A program made the position numbers and the translations under genes. A model generated the notes under the pieces. It was not told the origin of the DNA and ran no database searches. It worked only from the letters and a program-made list of their open reading frames with translations. Source: an uncultured Candidatus Saccharibacteria bacterium (GTDB lineage: Bacteria; Patescibacteriota; Saccharimonadia; Saccharimonadales; Saccharimonadaceae). Taken from it: a stretch of 25,392 bases of DNA. The stretch covers positions 1 through 25,392 of the forward strand of contig CALHVV010000009.1 of NCBI GenBank assembly GCA_938036915.1, read 5' to 3'. This document shows positions 22,360-25,392 of this stretch, piece by piece; positions within the stretch are counted from its first letter, which is position 1, and each line of letters opens with the position of its first letter.

Positions 22360-22388
22360 ACTGTAGCAAAGTTATCAAAAAATCACAA
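22360..22388 (-). promoter_or_regulatory. Putative promoter of the RSH-like gene
   Basis: TTGTGA (22388-22383), 17-bp spacer, TACAGT (22365-22360), 10 nt before GTG 22349; a near-leaderless arrangement. Confidence 0.5.
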
Positions 22389-22517
22389 GAGTTGACCTCT
22401 GAGGAGAGCGCCTCTGTACTATAAACAGTAGGTAACTGCCCAATTCCAGAAGTGCTTTGTGTTATGCAAGTATAAAAGGATAGAGGAGGATAGGGTCTAT
22501 ACACCAAAGGTTTTACT

Positions 22518-22548
22518 ATGTTAAATAGCCTTATAGGGTATTTAACAT
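22518..22548. repeat. AT-rich inverted repeat at the end of tmk
   Basis: ATGTTAAATA (22518-22527) pairs with TATTTAACAT (22539-22548), loop of 11 nt, overlapping the tmk stop region. It could act as a weak transcription end or mRNA 3' stabiliser on the minus strand. No clear T-run. Confidence 0.5.
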
Positions 22549-23219
22549 TAAAACTTTGTATTAATTATCGAGATAATCTCACATTGTATCTCGTGCGGCG
22601 ACTTATATACACCATCATCGCTCATACACTGAATTGTAGGCACCTGGTAGTCTTTGGCGAGAATGTGATAGCCATCATGGACGCGCTGCTGGAAGTCGCT
22701 GCCCTGTGATTCGAAGGTATCTAGTGTCGCGAGAGTACCTCGCTGCTTTATACGATGCATGCGTTCCTGTTCATCGTCGAGCGTGAGGATGATGAGATGA
22801 TTTGGCGTAAGGTAACGCTGACTAGTAAATAAGCCGGTAATGTGCCGAATATGTTCTTGACTCAGGCCTTCGCCATACCCCTGATAGGCGAGTGTCGAGA
22901 AATAATTGCGGGACGCTAGGACAGTTTCGCCCCGCTCCAGCGCTGGTTGGATGATGTGCTCCCATAGTTCATGCCGGGCAGCGCTTAGCAGAGCAAGATT
23001 AATCTCTGGATCGCGACGGAGATTACTATTCTTGATAACGGTGCGGAGGTAGTGAGCAATTGGCGTGGTCTGGGCTGAGTCATCGCTGCTTGGCTCTTCG
23101 ATAACCGTCACTGAATGGCCGTGAGCTCGATAATGTTTGGCGAGGAGCTCCACTTGGGTCGATTTGCCCGTGCCATCAATCCCCTCAATGACGATGTAGT
23201 TACCTTGGTGCTGAGTCAT
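22548..23219 (-). CDS. tmk: Thymidylate kinase
   Basis: A 223 aa enzyme that phosphorylates dTMP to dTDP for DNA synthesis. Walker A is EGIDGTGKST (12-21). The substrate motif usually written DRY-x-x-S is SRNYFSTLAYQGYG here, so Asp and Tyr are replaced by Ser and Asn, a mild oddity. The Arg of RLRT is kept as YLRTVIKN. The lid region is DEQERMHRIKQRG, with basic residues. Length is close to the usual 205-215, with a short C-terminal extension. ATG 23219 is supported by homology (MTQHQGNYIVIEG). A possible -10 TATAAG lies 9 nt upstream. Confidence 0.92.
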   Translation of the reverse strand: MTQHQGNYIVIEGIDGTGKSTQVELLAKHYRAHGHSVTVIEEPSSDDSAQTTPIAHYLRTVIKNSNLRRDPEINLALLSAARHELWEHIIQPALERGETVLASRNYFSTLAYQGYGEGLSQEHIRHITGLFTSQRYLTPNHLIILTLDDEQERMHRIKQRGTLATLDTFESQGSDFQQRVHDGYHILAKDYQVPTIQCMSDDGVYKSPHEIQCEIISIINTKF

Positions 23220-23258
23220 TCACATAACCTTATATTCATTGCAAAATACCCCCCATAC

Positions 23259-23768
23259 CTATATATCAATCTTTCGCAAAACGGATTCAGACGGTATACC
23301 GCCCTTTGTAATATAATCTGCAAAGATCTGTCCAGCTTCTTCTCCAGTAAATACCTCTTCTGGATGAATACGAATCGTAAATGGTTCGCCATCGCGCTGC
23401 CAGGTGAGTGGAATGAATCGCTCTTTATCAGCCACTGGCTCTCGCGCGACCACATAGTGGATATATGGATACTGAGCTGTTTGGTTGCCTGGATCCGGCA
23501 CCCGCACCTCTATAGTCATGCCGGTATTCGACCCAGCACATTGCATATAGTAGCCATCAGCCAAGCTATCCTTTGGCACATTCTTTGGATGGTCAATACC
23601 ATCTGGCAGGGCCCACACGCAGATACTAAAGCAACGGTTGCCATCAAGGACAGTTGGGTCAGCAATAGCCTGGCTCACCTTTTGTGCAACCTGCTCTGGT
23701 GTCTGTGGCTGCAAAAATCGCTCAAGATAACCAACACTACCAACGAGCGAGTAGACATATTTTTTCAT
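23259..23768 (-). CDS. Soluble protein of unknown function (169 aa), resembles actinobacterial orphans
   Basis: ATG 23768 has a good ribosome site, CGGAGGTG, 4 nt upstream. The protein has no signal peptide or membrane segment. The strands FSICVWALPDGI, GYYMQCAGSNTGMTIEVRV, YIHYVVAR and FTIRIHPEEVFTGEEAGQIFADYI, then IPSESVLRKI, suggest a compact alpha/beta fold. The C-terminal pattern (EVFT-x-EEA-x-x-IF-x-x-Y, then a short loop and LR) reminds me of actinobacterial uncharacterised or Imm1-type immunity proteins. That is an impression without database support. It is separated from rplA by a strong hairpin, so it has its own promoter. Confidence 0.68.
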   Translation of the reverse strand: MKKYVYSLVGSVGYLERFLQPQTPEQVAQKVSQAIADPTVLDGNRCFSICVWALPDGIDHPKNVPKDSLADGYYMQCAGSNTGMTIEVRVPDPGNQTAQYPYIHYVVAREPVADKERFIPLTWQRDGEPFTIRIHPEEVFTGEEAGQIFADYITKGGIPSESVLRKIDI

Positions 23769-23855
23769 ATAGCACCTCCGTTACTATGGTGATGAATGAA
23801 TAGTATGAGAGTATCACCACTCATTCCATCATACCATGCATAGGTAGGCACATAA

Positions 23856-23890
23856 ATAATACTGCCAGCTTCCCTGACTGGCAGTATTAT
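23856..23890. terminator. Intrinsic terminator after rplA
   Basis: Perfect 13-bp inverted repeat: ATAATACTGCCAG (23856-23868) and CTGGCAGTATTAT (23878-23890), 9-nt loop. On the minus strand it lies 25 nt after the rplA stop and continues into TTATTTATG, serving as a weak T-run. Confidence 0.78.
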
Positions 23891-23914
23891 GGCGAGTGCT
23901 ATACTCTTTTCTAA

Positions 23915-24895
23915 CTAATCGAGTTTGTGCTCAACCTTGATGCCAGGTCCCATCGTCGTTGCAGCTGCGATGGATTTGACATATACACCCTTGAGTGAGC
24001 TTGGTTTCTGAGCTTGCAGGCTAGTGAAGAAGGCGTCAGCGTTAGCACAAAGCTTCTCTGTGCCAAAGCTTACCTTGCCAATGCTGAGGTGAATCGCTGC
24101 TTGCTTGTCTACGCGGTACTCCACCTTACCAGCTTTTGCCTCAGTGACGGCAGTTGCAATGTCAGTAGTTACAGTACCGCTCTTTGGGTTGGGCATCAGA
24201 CCTTTTGGCCCAAGCAGACGGGCGTATTTACCAAGCTTTGGCATGTACTGCGGAGTGGCGATCAAAACGTCAAAGTCTAACGTACCTTTGTCGAGTAGCT
24301 TGATGATAGCCTCTTCGCCAGCAATGTCTGCCCCAGCTTTGGTAGCAGTTGCAACCTCGGCTTCTGGCGCAAAGACAGCGACGCGAACAGTCTTGCCTGT
24401 GCCGTGTGGCAGGACGACTGTCGAGCGGATGTTTTGATCGGCCTGGCGTGGATCAACACCAAGGCGAACGTGTAGCTCAACGCTAGCATCAAACTTAGCG
24501 GGGTTGGTCTCGGTTGCCAGCTGGAGCGCTTCGTCCAGCGAGTATGTCTTGTCTTTCTCAACCTTCTCAGCTAGCTTGCGATAGGCCTTACCACGGCGCT
24601 CGATCAGTGGGCGAACCTTTGGTGCAGGGCCTTTTTTGATCGCTGCATCGACATCACCTTGAGGGGTTGTGTCGCCAGCCTCTTTGCGGGCTTCTTTCTC
24701 AGCCTTCGCTTCAGCCTCGTCGAGGGCCTTTTGGCTACGCTTACCAGCCTTTGCCACGGTGGCTTCGCGCTGGGCAATGACATCCTTATCGTTTGCGGCA
24801 GCGATGGCTGCCTCAATCTCTGCAATAGTGTTTTTTTCTGAAACATCGAGTTTCAGCTCTGCTGCTTTTTCAAGCAGATCGGCTTTTTTTGCCAT
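23915..24895 (-). CDS. rplA: 50S ribosomal protein L1 with long N-terminal extension
   Basis: A 326 aa protein, about 95 residues longer than typical L1 (about 230). The L1 domain begins near residue 97 (ERRGKAYRKLAEKVEKDKTYSLDEALQLA). It includes VVLPHGTGKTVRVAVFA, GLMPNPKSGTVT and the C-terminal VKSIAAATTMGPGIKVE, so it is complete. The extension starts with a SAP/HeH/Rho-N-like helix-extended-loop-helix (KKADLLEKAAELKLDV, then TIAEIEAAI; 3-33), followed by a charged Ala/Lys/Glu-rich linker (35-95). ATG 24895 follows AAAGGATACT; the frame to 24946 is leader. L11 (rplK) is not adjacent, unlike the usual rplK-rplA order. Confidence 0.94.
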   Translation of the reverse strand: MAKKADLLEKAAELKLDVSEKNTIAEIEAAIAAANDKDVIAQREATVAKAGKRSQKALDEAEAKAEKEARKEAGDTTPQGDVDAAIKKGPAPKVRPLIERRGKAYRKLAEKVEKDKTYSLDEALQLATETNPAKFDASVELHVRLGVDPRQADQNIRSTVVLPHGTGKTVRVAVFAPEAEVATATKAGADIAGEEAIIKLLDKGTLDFDVLIATPQYMPKLGKYARLLGPKGLMPNPKSGTVTTDIATAVTEAKAGKVEYRVDKQAAIHLSIGKVSFGTEKLCANADAFFTSLQAQKPSSLKGVYVKSIAAATTMGPGIKVEHKLD

Positions 24896-24907
24896 AGTAT
24901 CCTTTCT

Positions 24908-24936
24908 GTGGTGCAAGCGGCTTGGGTGCCTCCCAC
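24908..24936 (-). promoter_or_regulatory. Candidate L1-binding site in the rplA leader
   Basis: The minus-strand leader reads GTGGGAGGC, a short loop, AAGCC, then GCTTGCACCAC. GTGG/CCAC and GGC/GCC can pair and leave an internal loop, similar to known L1 autoregulatory mRNA sites with GGAGGC and AAGCC facing each other. The fit is by eye. Confidence 0.42.
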
Positions 24937-24956
24937 GATTACTCATTAACCATTCT

Positions 24957-24965
24957 AGTATAGCA
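24957..24965 (-). promoter_or_regulatory. Extended -10 promoter of rplA
   Basis: TGC-TATACT (24965-24957) on the minus strand, giving a leader of about 55 nt before ATG 24895. The -35 is poor (TCATAC). Confidence 0.6.
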
Positions 24966-24980
24966 CATATGGCCCCGCAG

Positions 24981-25013
24981 TATGAGATAATACACTTGTG
25001 TAATATGAGATAA
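24981..25013. repeat. TATGAGATAA direct repeats around an inverted repeat, copy 2
   Basis: TATGAGATAA (24981-24990) and a second TATGAGATAA about 22 bp on flank TACACTTGTGTA. It sits between the divergent rplA and tRNA-Pro promoters. Related to the element at 5459-5488. Confidence 0.45.
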
Positions 25014-25026
25014 CGGAGCAGTTATT

Positions 25027-25056
25027 TTGAGCACGCACTGCCAGTTGTGCTATAAT
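25027..25056 (+). promoter_or_regulatory. Promoter of tRNA-Pro
   Basis: TTGAGC (25027-25032), 18-bp spacer, extended -10 TGC-TATAAT (25051-25056). Predicted start about 6 nt before the mature tRNA. Confidence 0.72.
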
Positions 25057-25068
25057 GAGAGACGTTGT

Positions 25069-25144
25069 CGGGGTGTGGCGCAGCTGGTAGCGCGTACGGC
25101 TGGGGGCCGTGAGGTCGCAAGTTCAAGTCTTGTCACCCCGACCA
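25069..25144 (+). tRNA. tRNA-Pro (anticodon GGG)
   Basis: A 76-nt cloverleaf: acceptor CGGGGTG/CACCCCG, D-stem GCGC/GCGC with loop AGCTGGTA, anticodon stem TACGG/CCGTG with loop CTGGGGG (anticodon GGG), T-arm GCAAG-TTCAAGT-CTTGT, discriminator A and encoded CCA. All stems pair with only G-U wobbles. Confidence 0.96.
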
Positions 25145-25158
25145 TTGAGTCAACACTC

Positions 25159-25195
25159 AAACCCACGTCATGGAAGCCCCATGACGTGGGTTTTT
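25159..25195 (+). terminator. Strong intrinsic terminator after tRNA-Pro
   Basis: A 15-bp perfect stem (AAACCCACGTCATGG, 25159-25173, with CCATGACGTGGGTTT, 25179-25193), 5-nt loop, then a T-run ending in TTTTTGC. It is preceded by a small hairpin TTGAGT-CAAC-ACTCAA (25145-25160). Confidence 0.92.
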
Positions 25196-25392
25196 GCTTG
25201 TTTTTGCTGGGTTTTGGGGCAGGAAGGCCATCATCTGGCAGACCGTGCAAGCCTGGCCCTTCTGATGCCGAGACGATGATGTCACTTGGCTGGCTCATTG
25301 TGACTTCGTCGTCTCCAGAGGCTTCCAGGCTGTCGCCATCTCCTACCTCCACACCCTCTTTGCTCAGGCACGGCTCTCCTCCTCTCACCCCC
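25196..25392. other. Terminal stretch without a supported gene
   Basis: 197 bases to the window edge. A minus-strand frame is open from the edge (GDSLEASGDDEVTMSQPSDI and onwards) but it runs through the terminator and the antisense of the tRNA, so it is unlikely to be a gene in that form. No tRNA-associated integrase or attachment repeat is visible in what is left. Confidence 0.4.

Noticed and set aside
23115..23792. 225-codon plus-strand frame
   Set aside because: It overlaps tmk and the 23259 gene on the opposite strand and lacks a ribosome-binding site.
25050..25388. 112-codon minus-strand frame across the tRNA
   Set aside because: Its C-terminal part (GVTRLELATSRPPAVRATS) is the well-known spurious translation of an antisense tRNA, and it also crosses the terminator.
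1..25392. CRISPR array, insertion sequence or prophage
   Set aside because: No regularly spaced repeats, no transposase, integrase or phage structural genes seen on either strand.

Overview
The window looks like a chromosomal piece of a Candidate Phyla Radiation bacterium, most likely Candidatus Saccharibacteria (TM7). I infer this from gene content and style, not from a marker search. The signs are tightly packed genes, divergent versions of core proteins (DnaX without its zinc module, L1 with a long N-terminal extension, an RlmD-type methylase without iron-sulfur cysteines), a small protein of a type I recall from CPR genomes, and many promoters placed so that transcripts would start at the start codon. 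UGA is used as stop, which argues against Gracilibacteria.

Layout. 1-628 (-) is the N-terminal part of a UvrD/Rep-type helicase. Divergent from it is a two-gene unit (698-3514, +): an unknown protein and a CtpE-like P-type cation ATPase. 3515-6650 is a looser, more AT-rich accessory stretch of small orphan genes. It holds two paralogous 84-88 aa proteins, a decayed copy of a membrane gene, a possibly frameshifted ORF pair, a membrane-anchored protein, a charged 137 aa protein and a four-helix membrane protein. 6651-10390 (-) holds an RlmD/RumA-type rRNA methylase and a 784 aa phosphoketolase-like protein that has lost the thiamine-diphosphate and catalytic motifs. A divergent Erm/KsgA-type rRNA adenine dimethylase lies at 10487-11221 (+).

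From 11274 to 24895 everything is on the minus strand: a polytopic GT-C-like membrane protein, three related small membrane proteins (two from a recent tandem duplication that also copied the end of dnaB), dnaB, dnaX (overlapping dnaB by 8 bp), a conserved CPR-type protein, a small membrane protein, rplJ-rplL behind an L10 leader RNA, a very divergent RelA/SpoT-like protein, tmk, an unknown protein, and rplA. A tRNA-Pro(GGG) with promoter and strong terminator closes the window on the plus strand.

How the genes fit together. Replication and repair are represented by the helicase, DnaB, DnaX and Tmk. Translation is represented by L1, L10, L7/L12, two rRNA methylases and tRNA-Pro. The points most worth following are the inactive-looking phosphoketolase, the divergent RSH-like protein, the recurrent leaderless promoters, a near-identical promoter used by two unlinked orphan genes, and the tandem duplication beside dnaB.
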